From DASXMT01 sp036521415 (lineage in GTDB: Bacteria; Actinomycetota; Acidimicrobiia; Acidimicrobiales; RAAP-2), in NCBI GenBank assembly GCA_036521415.1, contig DATDHU010000125.1:38627-102626 (forward strand): 64,000 nucleotides of DNA, given 5' to 3'. The notes below the pieces were generated by a model, which made no database searches, was not told the DNA's origin, and saw only the letters and a program-made list of their open reading frames with translations. Below are positions 34,850 to 43,614 of this stretch, piece after piece. The position numbers were made by a program, and so were the translations under genes. Every line of letters starts with the position of its first letter. The first letter of the stretch is position 1.

Positions 34850-35253
34850 CCGAGCGACGCGCCCCGGCGGCGAACGCAGGCAACAGACCTGGCCCTCCGG
34901 GCAAACTTGTCCTCGTCAGCTTCGACATAGACGGGACGCTCGAGGACGGTGACCCCCCGGGACCCGTGGCGATGTCCATGGCCCGCAAGGGGTTGGAGCT
35001 CGGGTACGTCGTCGGCAGTGCGTCTGACCGCACCCTGCGCGAGCAGGCCCAAATGTGGGCCGATCGCGGCATCGAGCCGGATTTCGTCAGTCACAAGCAC
35101 ACTCTGGACTCGATCGTGGCACGGTTCCCTACCGTCCGCAGGGTGCACATCGGCGACACCCAGGTCGATGCGTACTATGCCGGCCTGGCCGGCTTCGAGT
35201 TCGTCCTGGCCACCAGTGTCCCCACGACCGGTTCGGCAGGATGGATCTTCTGA
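34846..35253 (+). CDS. Small HAD-superfamily hydrolase
   Basis: 135 residues from GTG at 34846, overlapping the binding-protein stop (GTGA). HAD motif I is SFDIDGTLEDG with Asp27 and Asp29, and the acidic motif IV is HIGDTQVDAYYAG (Asp104, Asp108); a Ser/Thr motif II may be GSASDRT near residue 58. It has no large cap domain, like the smallest phosphatases of the family. Translational coupling of a cytoplasmic phosphatase to a secreted binding protein is odd. Substrate unknown. Confidence 0.78.
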   Translation: MTERRAPAANAGNRPGPPGKLVLVSFDIDGTLEDGDPPGPVAMSMARKGLELGYVVGSASDRTLREQAQMWADRGIEPDFVSHKHTLDSIVARFPTVRRVHIGDTQVDAYYAGLAGFEFVLATSVPTTGSAGWIF

Positions 35254-35453
35254 GCCGCCAATACAACCGGCAAGACAGGGTCGAGTGCTCGTCGCTACTC
35301 GCATCGTTCCCGCCCGAGCTCGGCTCGATCGTGCGCTCAGGAGTCAAACCATGTACAAAAGAGGGGTATGCATCGGCCGATGATCCCGGGCAGGGCTGCC
35401 TCAGGACTGGAAGACAACTGGACGACCGGGCGTCCAGATGGGGAACGAGCGAC

Positions 35454-36578
35454 GTGGAACTCGATCTAACGGGCGATCAGGAGCTGCTGCGGGACACGGC
35501 GGCCAAGTTCATGGACGCCAGCTGTCCGCTCGACGTCGTGCGCCAGCTGGGTGCCTCCGACACCGGCCTTCCGGCGAACTACATGCAGGATGCCGCCGAG
35601 CTGGGTTGGTTCTCCCTCCTCGTGCCCGAGGAGAACGGAGGCGGCAGCGTTTCTGGCTGTGGGCTGCGCGACGCGGCAATCGTGGCGGAGGAACGGGGCC
35701 GACGACTCCAGCCCGGGCCCTTCGTCCCGATGAACATCGTGGCTGCGGCTTTGGGCTCTCGGGGCTCCGCCGGCCAGAAGGCAAAGGTCCTACCGGCGAT
35801 TATGAACGGGGATGCCGTTGCCACCTACACGGCGGCCAACGGCGCTGGCTCGTGGGAGCCCGGCGCTCACGTGTCGGTGTCCTCCGCCAACGGGCGGTTC
35901 GTCCTCTCCGGGCGCGCCGGCCTGGTCCAAGACGCCAGTCTGGCCGACTGGTTTCTCGTGGCGGCAACAGGCCCTGACGGGCTGCGCCAGTTCCTGATTC
36001 CCTCCACGAACGCCGGCGTCACGATCGCGTCACGTCAGGCGCACGACGTCACCCAGCGCTTCGCATTGGTCGACTTCGACCGCGTCGAAGTCGACGAAGA
36101 CGCATTGGTCGGCAGAGCTGCCAACACCAGCGTGGAGTTGGATCGCCAGCTACAGCTAGCCCTGGTGCTGTTGGTGGCCGAGACAGTCGGGGCGATCGAC
36201 GCACTATTCGAGATGACCCGGCAGTACGCCATTGACCGGATCGCGTTCGGCCGACCGATCGGCTCATTTCAGGCGGTGAAGCACCAGTTGGCGGACATGA
36301 GCCTCTCCGTAGAGGCCGGAAAGTCGATTGCCACCGCAGCGACGCGAGCTGTCCAAGCCGGCGTGAGCGATGCCAGTGAGATCGCCAGTATGGCCAAGGC
36401 ATGGGTCGGTGACACCGGCATCGACATCGCCCAGGGGTGTTTCCAAGTGTTTGGGGGAATCGGCTATACCTGGGAGCACGACTTCCATCTGTTTCTTCGC
36501 CGGATCACCATGAACAGTGTGCTGTTCGGCGAACCGGATTGGCACCGGGAACGGATCTGCGAGATCCACGGACTGTGA
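35454..36578 (+). CDS. Acyl-CoA dehydrogenase, short partner subunit (FadE29/FadE27-like)
   Basis: 374 residues from GTG at 35454 (GGGAACGAG upstream); much longer open frame upstream is non-homologous. MELDLTGDQELLRDTAAKF, LGWFSLLVPEENGGGSVSG, RQYAIDRIAFGRPIGSFQAVKHQLADM and the late VFGGIGYTWEHDFHLFLRRI match the first half of the fused enzyme at 31210. In mycobacterial steroid degradation such subunits pair with a FadE28/FadE26-type partner into an alpha2beta2 dehydrogenase. The partner gene follows after 7 bases. GTACAAA occurs about 100 bases upstream. Confidence 0.92.
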   Translation: MELDLTGDQELLRDTAAKFMDASCPLDVVRQLGASDTGLPANYMQDAAELGWFSLLVPEENGGGSVSGCGLRDAAIVAEERGRRLQPGPFVPMNIVAAALGSRGSAGQKAKVLPAIMNGDAVATYTAANGAGSWEPGAHVSVSSANGRFVLSGRAGLVQDASLADWFLVAATGPDGLRQFLIPSTNAGVTIASRQAHDVTQRFALVDFDRVEVDEDALVGRAANTSVELDRQLQLALVLLVAETVGAIDALFEMTRQYAIDRIAFGRPIGSFQAVKHQLADMSLSVEAGKSIATAATRAVQAGVSDASEIASMAKAWVGDTGIDIAQGCFQVFGGIGYTWEHDFHLFLRRITMNSVLFGEPDWHRERICEIHGL

Positions 36579-36585
36579 GGATCAG

Positions 36586-37875
36586 ATGATGAACGACACC
36601 CGTTCCGGGACCCCGCCGAAGGCCGACCCCGCCCCCGACCTCGATGACTATCGTCGACAGGCGCGAGCCTGGCTGGCCGAGCACTGCGAGAGGCGGGATG
36701 GTCCCCGCGAGTTCCGCGAGATCGACTACTACACGCCCGAGGTCATGGCCACCAACCGGGCGCGGCAGCGCGTCCTGTTCGAGGGTGGGTACGCCGGGAT
36801 CACGTGGCCGCAGGAGTACGGCGGCCAGGGCCTCCCGGCCGAGTACGAGATCGCGTTCCTGGACGAAGCTGGCGACTACCTCCTGCCCGACTTCGGTGTT
36901 CTTACCGGTACCACCTTTCATGTCTGCGTTCCGACGATGATCGCCTACGGTCGGCCGGAGTTCCTTCAGGACTTCGTGCCCAAGGTCCTGGCTGGCGAAG
37001 CACTGGTGTGTCAGTTCTTCTCGGAACCCTCTTCCGGTTCGGACCTCGCCGGTGCTCGCACGCGAGCGACCAAGGACGGCGAGCAATGGATCATCAACGG
37101 ACAGAAGATCTGGAGCACGTACGCCCACTTGTCCGACTGGGGGTTCTGCCTCGCCCGCACCAACTGGGATGTCCCCAAACACCGTGGTCTGACCTGGTTC
37201 GCGGTGCCCAGCGACGCCCCAGGTGTGACGATCCGACCCATTCGGCAAATCAACGAGACATCGGAGTTCTGCGAGGACTTCTTCGATGACGTCGTCGTGC
37301 CTGACACGAACCGCATCGGCGACATTGACCAGGGGTGGACGGTTACACAGACGATGCTGGTGCTCGAGCGTGGCGCAGGTCGCCCCGTTGGTAATCGCGA
37401 CGGCACCAGTCCCGGCCGACTGGCTCCTGACCTCGTTGAGTTGGCCCGTCGGTCAGGTCTCCTTGGCGATGCGGTTGTCCGCCAGAAGCTGGCCCGAGCC
37501 CACACGATCGATTTCGTCGGGCGGACGCTGGCATCCCGCATCGGCGAACTCGGACGCCTGGGTCGGCTTGACGCAGGGGTGGCGGCGTACGGGAAATTGT
37601 TCCTAGGCACCTACAATCCTATAAGAGCCCGCCTTGGCGTAGAGATCGGCGGCGCCCAAGCGATGGTGTGGGCACCTTCTGATGAGCACGGCGCCGACAC
37701 CTCGTTGGCCTACCTGAACTCACGGATCATGTCCATTGCCGGCGGCACCAACGAGATGCAGCGTAACGGCATCGGTGAACGAGCTCTGGGCCTGCCACGC
37801 GAACCGAGTTTCGACACCAAGAAGCCATTTAATCAAGTACTGCACGACGCCAAGGAGTGGACCGGAACGACCTGA
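36586..37875 (+). CDS. Acyl-CoA dehydrogenase, long partner subunit (FadE28/FadE26-like)
   Basis: 429 residues from the first of two adjacent ATGs (36586, 36589) behind GAGG; the second is as likely. ITWPQEYGGQGLPAEYEIAF, VCQFFSEPSSGSDLAGARTR, WIINGQKIWSTYAHLSDW, and the C-terminal MSIAGGTNEMQRNGIGERAL are the large-subunit features and match the second half of the 31210 fusion. Together with the preceding gene it should make a heterotetramer that desaturates a bulky acyl-CoA. A TetR gene follows after 82 bases and is the natural candidate regulator. Confidence 0.93.
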   Translation: MMNDTRSGTPPKADPAPDLDDYRRQARAWLAEHCERRDGPREFREIDYYTPEVMATNRARQRVLFEGGYAGITWPQEYGGQGLPAEYEIAFLDEAGDYLLPDFGVLTGTTFHVCVPTMIAYGRPEFLQDFVPKVLAGEALVCQFFSEPSSGSDLAGARTRATKDGEQWIINGQKIWSTYAHLSDWGFCLARTNWDVPKHRGLTWFAVPSDAPGVTIRPIRQINETSEFCEDFFDDVVVPDTNRIGDIDQGWTVTQTMLVLERGAGRPVGNRDGTSPGRLAPDLVELARRSGLLGDAVVRQKLARAHTIDFVGRTLASRIGELGRLGRLDAGVAAYGKLFLGTYNPIRARLGVEIGGAQAMVWAPSDEHGADTSLAYLNSRIMSIAGGTNEMQRNGIGERALGLPREPSFDTKKPFNQVLHDAKEWTGTT

Positions 37876-37928
37876 CCGGGATCACGCCGAGGCTCGAGGA
37901 CCCAGGCTCCGGAGAAATGTGCGTCGTA

Positions 37929-37951
37929 CAGACTTTTCCAGGTATTGTCTG
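37929..37951. promoter_or_regulatory. Inverted repeat and -10-like element before the TetR gene
   Basis: CAGAC (37929) and GTCTG (37947) form an inverted repeat with a 13-base spacer; TATTGT (37943-37948) could be the -10, ending 9 bases before the ATG at 37958, with no Shine-Dalgarno. An autoregulated, almost leaderless promoter fits. Confidence 0.35.
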
Positions 37952-37957
37952 AGCACC

Positions 37958-38767
37958 ATGCCCGCCAAAGTTGTACCCAAGAGTAGGGTCCGCACCACGA
38001 CCACCTCCAAGAAGGCCGCCCCCAAGAAGGCCGACCGTAAGGCGGCCGTCCCGGCTACCAACCGGTCAAAATTGTCCATCGTCGCAGAGGGCGGTGTCGG
38101 CCGGATCGCCCCGAGGCGGGCCTCTCTGTCCCAGGAGCGATCGCGGAAGACTCGCCGTCGGCTGGTGCGGGCGGCCGCCCGCCTGTGGAATGAGCGGGGA
38201 TTCGATGACGGGTTCGATGACACGACGGTCGAGGAGATCGCCCGTATCGCAGGGGTGACCAAGGGCACGTTCTACTTCCACTTCTCGGCCAAGAACGACA
38301 TCTTGCTCGAGCTGGGATGGGCCACTGCCGACGGGCTGTACAACGAGGCGGTGAGGTCGGCAGGCGCGGGACGTTCAGGCCTGGTGATAGTGGATCAGCT
38401 CCTCTTGTCTCTGGCACGGCGAGTCGAGTCGGTCCCACGGGCGGCCATCGTGCGCGTTGTGGCCGAGTTCTACGGTCAAGGCATCATCTCTCGTCGGCCT
38501 CCCGGACGTCGGGCGATCGGGGACAGCTTGGCCGTGGCACTGGAAGCAGCCCGCGATCAGGGAGAACTTCCCTCCACGGTCGACGTCGAGGACCTTGCTC
38601 GCTCGCTCACCGCGCTGGCCATGGACGCCCTTCTCTCGTGGTCGCAAGGCGACAAGCGACGTCTGAGAGCCGTCCTTCGCTCCCGGGCGGAAATCCTGAT
38701 CAGCGGCGCGGCGACGACGGCCCCAGCTGCCCCAATCCGGCAGCGGCGCTCAAGCAGCGCCCGATAG
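37958..38767 (+). CDS. TetR family regulator with basic N-terminal tail
   Basis: 269 residues from ATG at 37958, longer than the usual 190-220. The helix-turn-helix spans about 88-116: TTVEEIARIAGVTKGTFYFHFSAKNDIL in outline (TVEEIARIAGV then GTFYFHFSAK). The preceding 57 residues hold 15 Lys/Arg and only 2 acidic residues (AKVVPKSRVRTTTT, KKAAPKKADRKAAVP), like mycobacterial histone-like tails. C-terminal ligand domain from about 120; the end is again basic and Ser-rich. Probably controls the dehydrogenase pair and its own gene; the ligand is likely an acyl-CoA (inference). Confidence 0.9.
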   Translation: MPAKVVPKSRVRTTTTSKKAAPKKADRKAAVPATNRSKLSIVAEGGVGRIAPRRASLSQERSRKTRRRLVRAAARLWNERGFDDGFDDTTVEEIARIAGVTKGTFYFHFSAKNDILLELGWATADGLYNEAVRSAGAGRSGLVIVDQLLLSLARRVESVPRAAIVRVVAEFYGQGIISRRPPGRRAIGDSLAVALEAARDQGELPSTVDVEDLARSLTALAMDALLSWSQGDKRRLRAVLRSRAEILISGAATTAPAAPIRQRRSSSAR

Positions 38768-38804
38768 TCAGATCTGCTCAGCCGGTTCTTCGGCGACGAG
38801 GGAC

Positions 38805-40079
38805 CTATGCCTCGGTACCAAGATACCGAGCGAGGTTGCCGCGCATGACGGCAAAGACATCCTCGTCCGAGAGGTTCTTGACCTGGCCGAGATACAAACT
38901 GGGGTCGGGCAGGCCTTCCCCGTGGGGGAAGTCGGAGCCGAATACGATCGGCTCCACCCCGCTCACCTCCATCGCCCTCTCGACATTCTCCTCCGGGAAC
39001 GGAGCGACGAAGCAATGCCTCCGGAAATACTCGGATGGGCGCATCTCTAATTTACCCCACGTGGCGCGGCGACCCATCATGAAGGAGTGGTCCATCTTCC
39101 GCAGAAGATAGGAAAGCCATACGGTGCCTTGCTCTGAAAGCAGGAGCTTCATGTTGGGGAACCGGGCGAACCAGCCTTGGAGGATGGCTGCACCCACGGT
39201 CTCCATGGCCGGCCGGTCCCCGTAGTAGAAGACCCACTGGAACGCATCCATGTCGCCGAGCATCACCTCCTCTTCGTTCCATTCGAGTCCCTGGGCCGCG
39301 TAGCGGGTCAGGGAAGCGAGGTGGGTGGTGAGTCGGATCCCTGCCTCGTTGCAGATCGACCAGAACCGGTCGTTCTCGGGTCGGAACGGAGATGTGTGCA
39401 TCGAGGGACCGGTGCTCGTCTGGATCATGCGGGGCGTCTCGATCTTCATGATGTCGTCGAGCTGAGCAAGGGCCATGTCCGGATCGGCGAAGGAGACGAA
39501 CGGAGGGGTGAACAGGCGGTCGGCGTGGTTGAAGCCCCACTCCGCACCAAGATATCGGTTGAGCGCTGTCAGGTTGGCGTACAGCCCTGGCAAGTCCCCT
39601 TCGAATTGAGCTTCTGTCCCCGGAAGGGTGGCGAAGTTGACGGCACACTCGATCCCCTGGGCGTCCATGACCTGGAGCCGGTCGGACGGATTGTCCAAGG
39701 ACTCCTGGAGGGCGCGGTAGCGCTGTGCGAATTCCCTCCTACCTTCACGGTCGAGGCCCTTCAACGGGTTCAGCTTGGTGAGCAACGAACCGGGAATGAC
39801 TCCGCCGCCCTCCTGATCGGAACCGCGGTCAGAGACACCGACCTCTTCGAGGATGTCGTCGGACCCGACGACTTGGAAGTTCTTGAACGTGAACCGCGGG
39901 GGACGTCCGTTGAAGAGCATTGTCGAGGTTCCGTCGTCGTTGCGGACCTGGCGGATGGCCATCGACTTCTTGTCAGAGTCGATGTACTGCTCGTACGCGC
40001 CGCTCCTCGGGGTCGAGTGCTCATCGGCGTCGTTGATCAGGAATGGCAAGCCCTCAGTTCCATTGGTCACCATGGTCAT
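38805..40079 (-). CDS. Amidohydrolase_2 family metal-dependent hydrolase/decarboxylase
   Basis: 424 residues from ATG at 40079, 6 bases after GGAGG. LINDADEHSTPRSGAYEQYID is the N-terminal metal region, followed by an insertion of about 70 residues, then MDAQGIECAVNFATLPG, RLTTHLASLTRY, LLLSEQGTVWLSYLLRKMDHSF and IVFGSDFPHGEGL with the late Asp. Same family as 19866, 53865 and 59665. Relatives decarboxylate or hydrolyse ring-cleavage or beta-keto acids; the reaction here is not known. Convergent with the TetR gene (37-base gap); AT-rich TACAAT on the minus strand at 40157-40162 may be its -10. Confidence 0.87.
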   Translation of the reverse strand: MTMVTNGTEGLPFLINDADEHSTPRSGAYEQYIDSDKKSMAIRQVRNDDGTSTMLFNGRPPRFTFKNFQVVGSDDILEEVGVSDRGSDQEGGGVIPGSLLTKLNPLKGLDREGRREFAQRYRALQESLDNPSDRLQVMDAQGIECAVNFATLPGTEAQFEGDLPGLYANLTALNRYLGAEWGFNHADRLFTPPFVSFADPDMALAQLDDIMKIETPRMIQTSTGPSMHTSPFRPENDRFWSICNEAGIRLTTHLASLTRYAAQGLEWNEEEVMLGDMDAFQWVFYYGDRPAMETVGAAILQGWFARFPNMKLLLSEQGTVWLSYLLRKMDHSFMMGRRATWGKLEMRPSEYFRRHCFVAPFPEENVERAMEVSGVEPIVFGSDFPHGEGLPDPSLYLGQVKNLSDEDVFAVMRGNLARYLGTEA

Positions 40080-40256
40080 GTGGGTCCTCCAGTGCTCATG
40101 TGGGTTCGCTGGCCGGCGCGAGCGCGATCGCACCGCGGTCCAATCGCTAGGTCGTTATTGTACCTCGTTTAACTCCGACCGTCTCCGGGATCCCCTTGCG
40201 CCCGTCTGTATCCCCGGGCTCGTCTGGCGCTGAACGGATCTCGACGACTGTGTGGT

Positions 40257-41117
40257 TCAGTCGACCAGTCGAAACACGGCCAGCGCCGTAGCAACGAGGC
40301 GATGCTGATTTCCCTCATCGACCAACCTCATACGGACGACGTATCGACCGAGCTGGCCGTCGACCACGTTCCCGCTGGTCAAGAAGGGCCCAGACTTGCC
40401 CCGGGACACGTACATCACGGTCCAGTCCTCGATCTGGAGCTGATCGGTGCCGGCTTCTTTTGCTGTCAGTTCGGCGGCGGCCGCCTCCAACACGATCTGG
40501 GTCGGTCCGTGATGCAATGATCCCGAGGTTGAGCCGATCTGCTGCGTAAGCTCCGGAAGCTCCCAGCCGTCGTTTGTTCGCCTGGCTCCGAAGGCTACGT
40601 GCAACGGTGGCAAATCAGGAGTATCTGGAACCCCCGGGCCTGGTTCGACGTACCGGTAACCTGGCGGCGCGGGGGCGAGTCGGACACTCATGCCTTCAGT
40701 GACCGCAAGGATCCGGTCAGGCGCAGCGGCATCGACCACAACGGCTGTGCCTCCGAATGAGAGCTTTCGGCCCGCGTGGCCGGCCCCGTCACTGCGAACC
40801 CGGATGGCACCGACGTCAATTCCGCTGTCGACCATGTGGACCGAGCTCATGACGGGCGCCGGGACGCCCGCCGCATCGCCTTTGATCCCATCGACATCGG
40901 CCAGGACGATCGAGAGGGGCGCAGCCATGAGACCGCCAGCGGGATTCCTCATGTCACGGCGGATCGTCATCCGTCCTGCGCCACCGGGCTCTTTGGGATC
41001 GGCTCGTGTGCCAAGGTAGCGGTAGGTCATCAGACCTTCGGGTCCGCTCATTACCGCCTCGAAGCGCTCCCAGAACTCCTCAGTCGGAACATTCTGGAGC
41101 TCATCTGCTCTCGCCAT
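40257..41117 (-). CDS. Double hot-dog thioesterase-like protein
   Basis: 286 residues from the second ATG (41117), which lies 7 bases after AAGGGG; the first ATG (41123) is too close to it. MTIRRDMRNPAGGLMAAPLSIVLADVDG resembles the N-x2-G-x-(H/M)-G core of PaaI-like hot-dog thioesterases, and a second half begins near residue 165 with IGSTSGSLHHGPTQIVLEAAAAELT, ending in TVMYVSRGKSGPFLTSG. The typical catalytic residues of PaaI are not all visible. Possibly an acyl-CoA thioesterase or CoA-binding protein. It lies between an amidohydrolase and a VOC protein on the same strand. Confidence 0.68.
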   Translation of the reverse strand: MARADELQNVPTEEFWERFEAVMSGPEGLMTYRYLGTRADPKEPGGAGRMTIRRDMRNPAGGLMAAPLSIVLADVDGIKGDAAGVPAPVMSSVHMVDSGIDVGAIRVRSDGAGHAGRKLSFGGTAVVVDAAAPDRILAVTEGMSVRLAPAPPGYRYVEPGPGVPDTPDLPPLHVAFGARRTNDGWELPELTQQIGSTSGSLHHGPTQIVLEAAAAELTAKEAGTDQLQIEDWTVMYVSRGKSGPFLTSGNVVDGQLGRYVVRMRLVDEGNQHRLVATALAVFRLVD

Positions 41118-41189
41118 CGCCATACCCCCTTGATTCCGGGCCGTCGGGACCGGCGGACGTGTTATTCGACGTTGCCTAAACTACCAACA

Positions 41190-41645
41190 TCACACCTCGG
41201 CGTCCTCGGCCCGCATCACTTCGAAGACGAGTCCCCCGACTTCGGCGAAGAAGAACCTGATCCCCGCTCCACCCCACGCGGTCAGGGTCATCTCCGTACA
41301 CGGGATGCCGGACTCGACGCATCGCTCATGGGCTCTCTCGAGATGACGCGTCCCGACGGCAACGCCCCAGATGTGAGCCACGTGACCTCGAAGTACCTGG
41401 AACTGGCGGCTCTCGGTCGACCCGACGACCACACCGCCGTCTCGGCTGTCACCGCGAAAGGCGGATACGCTCTCAATCGTGAATTGACCAGATTCATCGC
41501 GGCCCACCGACGGCGACGTTGTCGTCGATGGCACGACGGCAGCACCGAGGCGCCACCCATCCGGGACGTCCAACACCTCGGTAAGGAAGCGTCGCACCGC
41601 TTCGGGATCGGGAGTCACCATCTTGACGTGGTTGATCCGGTCCAT
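41190..41645 (-). CDS. VOC-superfamily (glyoxalase-like) protein
   Basis: 151 residues from ATG at 41645 with a GGGGG site. Starts INHVKMVTPDPEAVRRFLTEVLDVPDGW, the first beta-alpha-beta module of the vicinal-oxygen-chelate fold; HVAHIWGVAVGTRHLERAHERCVESGI and a final FFAEVGGLVFEVM complete the second module. Possible metal ligands are His6, His in HIWGV and Glu in VFEVM. The family includes methylmalonyl-CoA epimerases, dioxygenases and isomerases; an epimerase-type role on an acyl-CoA would suit the neighbourhood. 14 bases downstream of the aldo-keto reductase gene. Confidence 0.82.
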   Translation of the reverse strand: MDRINHVKMVTPDPEAVRRFLTEVLDVPDGWRLGAAVVPSTTTSPSVGRDESGQFTIESVSAFRGDSRDGGVVVGSTESRQFQVLRGHVAHIWGVAVGTRHLERAHERCVESGIPCTEMTLTAWGGAGIRFFFAEVGGLVFEVMRAEDAEV

Positions 41646-41659
41646 GATGTGACCCCCGC

Positions 41660-42616
41660 CTACCGGGCCCAACGGGAGACGTCGCTGAGCCGCTTCACCG
41701 ACTTGGTATCGAGCTGAAGATCGAATGCCTCCATGTTTTGCTCGTACTGCGCGAAGGTACGCGGACCGATGATCACCGACGTCACACCTCGTCGTGCCAG
41801 CACCCATGCGAGGGCGACGGCTGTTGAGGTCACACCGAGCTCGGCCGCCAGGGTGCCCACCTCTTCGGCAACGTCGAAGGCGCGCTGGTCGTCGAGCATC
41901 CGAGCCCACAAGCCGCCGCGCCCAACCCGGCTATCAGGTGGTGGCGCTTGGTTGCGCATGTATTTGCCCGTGAGCACACCGCCCCCGAGTGGGCTGTAGA
42001 TCATCGTTCCGACCCCGTGGCGCTGACAAGCGGGCAAGATATCGTCCTCGATCCGTCGGCTCACGAGGGAGTAAGGGGGCTGGAGGCTGACGAACGGTGT
42101 CCAGCCGTTCCGAGCCGCGACCAATTGGGCCTCGACTATCTGCGAGGCAGTCCAGTTCGAGCAGCCGATATAGCGGACCTTGCCCGATTGGACAAACCCG
42201 TGCAACGTGGCCATCGTCTCCTCGACCGGGGTGCCGGGGTCGGGCCGATGGCATTGATAGACGTCGATGTACTCGGTTTCGAGGCGGCGCAAGCTGGCCT
42301 CGAGCGCTCGAATGAGGTACTTACGCCCGAGGCCCGTCGAATTCGGGCCCTCGCCGATCGAGCCGAAGCCCTTGGTGGCCAGGACCACTTCGTCCCGTCT
42401 GTGCTTGATCGCCTTTCCGACAACCTCCTCGGACTCCCCGCCGACATACACGTTGGCCGTGTCGATGAAGTTGCCTCCGGCCTCGAGGAAGGCATCCACG
42501 ATGCGCAGGCTCTCTCGCTCGTCGCAGGGCGCCCTTTCGCCATGACCGAACATCATCGCCCCAAGACAGGCGCGCGAAACGTGCAGCCCGCAACGACCGA
42601 GCGTCAGGTACTCCAT
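41660..42616 (-). CDS. Aldo/keto reductase
   Basis: 318 residues from ATG at 42616, following GGAGGAGG; an upstream start at 42640 has no support. MEYLTLGRCGLHVSRACLGAMMFG, catalytic Asp/Tyr in FIDTANVYVGGESEE, Lys in VVLATKGFG, His in VYQCHRPDPG, and C-terminal VTSVIIGPRTFAQYEQNMEAF. NADP(H)-dependent carbonyl reductase or alcohol dehydrogenase of the YajO/AKR group. Lies between the VOC gene and an SDR in a five-gene minus-strand series. Distant relative of the reductase at 55062. Confidence 0.92.
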   Translation of the reverse strand: MEYLTLGRCGLHVSRACLGAMMFGHGERAPCDERESLRIVDAFLEAGGNFIDTANVYVGGESEEVVGKAIKHRRDEVVLATKGFGSIGEGPNSTGLGRKYLIRALEASLRRLETEYIDVYQCHRPDPGTPVEETMATLHGFVQSGKVRYIGCSNWTASQIVEAQLVAARNGWTPFVSLQPPYSLVSRRIEDDILPACQRHGVGTMIYSPLGGGVLTGKYMRNQAPPPDSRVGRGGLWARMLDDQRAFDVAEEVGTLAAELGVTSTAVALAWVLARRGVTSVIIGPRTFAQYEQNMEAFDLQLDTKSVKRLSDVSRWAR

Positions 42617-42660
42617 GTATGGCCTCCTCCGGTTCCCCAAGTGACGTAGGCACGGATGCT

Positions 42661-43578
42661 TCAGGTCCGCCGCAGCATGTTGGCCAACGGATGTCCGAGG
42701 TCAAAGTCCACGTCGAACCTCGGCGCCTCTCTCTGCAGCTCCTCGACCGTCCACAACCCGTCCTTGGAAATGTGGTCGACGATCGAGTAGGGCTTGAAGA
42801 GGAAGATCTCGCCGCCCTGCACGTAGAACACGCGGCCATGGATGGGGCAGGACTCGGTCGAGAGGTAGGCGACGAAAGGCGAGATGTTGGCCGGGTCCAT
42901 GGGCGTCCATTGCTCTGCCGGCAGCTCGTCCCGTGAGTGCTCACCGGGAATGGTGGCCGTGAGGCGCGTCGCCGCCGCGGGCGCGATGGCATTCACCCGG
43001 ACCCCATAGCGAGCCAGCTCGGCATCGGCGATGATCGAGAAGGTGGCGATGCCGGTTTTGGCCGCCCCATAGTTGGTCTGGCCCTGATTGCCGAAGAGCC
43101 CCGAGGTCGACGAGGTGTTCACCACGGCGCGGGGAACCTCGACGCCGGCCTTGGCTTGCTCCCGCCAGTAGGTAGCGGCCCAACGGGTCGTGCAGAAATG
43201 GCCCCGCAAGTGGACCCTCATGATGGCGTCCCATTCCTCGAGCGACATGTTGGTCAGCATCCGGTCTCGCAGGATGCCGGCATTGTTGACCAGCACATGA
43301 AGGTCACCGAAGGACTCGATCGCCTGGCTGATCAGCCGCTGGGCCCCTTCCCAATCGGCGACGTCATCGTAGTTGGCTAGACCAACGCCACCAGCGTCGG
43401 TGATCTCGTTGACCACCTCCTGTGCTGGGGTGCGATCTGCTCCCGATCCGGTCGGGTCACCGCCAAGGTCGTTGACAAGGACCTTGGCCCCCTCCTTGGC
43501 GAACAGCAAGGCGTGCTCCCTGCCGATACCGCGACCTGCACCGGTGACGATGACGACCCGATCTCGAAGAGTATTCAC
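42661..43578 (-). CDS. SDR, 3-hydroxyacyl-CoA / 17beta-HSD4-type dehydrogenase
   Basis: 305 residues from GTG at 43578, six bases after GGAG; a TTG four codons upstream overlaps that site. VVIVTGAGRGIGREHALLFAKEGAKVLVNDLGG is the cofactor region with the long loop found in the dehydrogenase part of peroxisomal multifunctional enzyme type 2; then NNAGILRDRM, Ser in NTSSTSGLFG, Tyr/Lys in YGAAK, and a C-terminal extension of about 70 residues. Mycobacterial relatives (for example Rv3502c) oxidise beta-hydroxyacyl-CoA in steroid side-chain breakdown. This is the likely step before or instead of retro-aldol cleavage (inference). Confidence 0.9.
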   Translation of the reverse strand: MNTLRDRVVIVTGAGRGIGREHALLFAKEGAKVLVNDLGGDPTGSGADRTPAQEVVNEITDAGGVGLANYDDVADWEGAQRLISQAIESFGDLHVLVNNAGILRDRMLTNMSLEEWDAIMRVHLRGHFCTTRWAATYWREQAKAGVEVPRAVVNTSSTSGLFGNQGQTNYGAAKTGIATFSIIADAELARYGVRVNAIAPAAATRLTATIPGEHSRDELPAEQWTPMDPANISPFVAYLSTESCPIHGRVFYVQGGEIFLFKPYSIVDHISKDGLWTVEELQREAPRFDVDFDLGHPLANMLRRT

Positions 43579-43614
43579 GGCGCGCTCCAATTCCTACTCG
43601 ATAGCGGGGCTGTA

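Noticed and set aside
41646..41909. Upstream extension of the VOC protein to 239 residues
   Set aside because: The added part is antisense-like Arg-rich sequence within the aldo-keto reductase gene; the VOC fold starts at ATG 41645, which has its own ribosome site.
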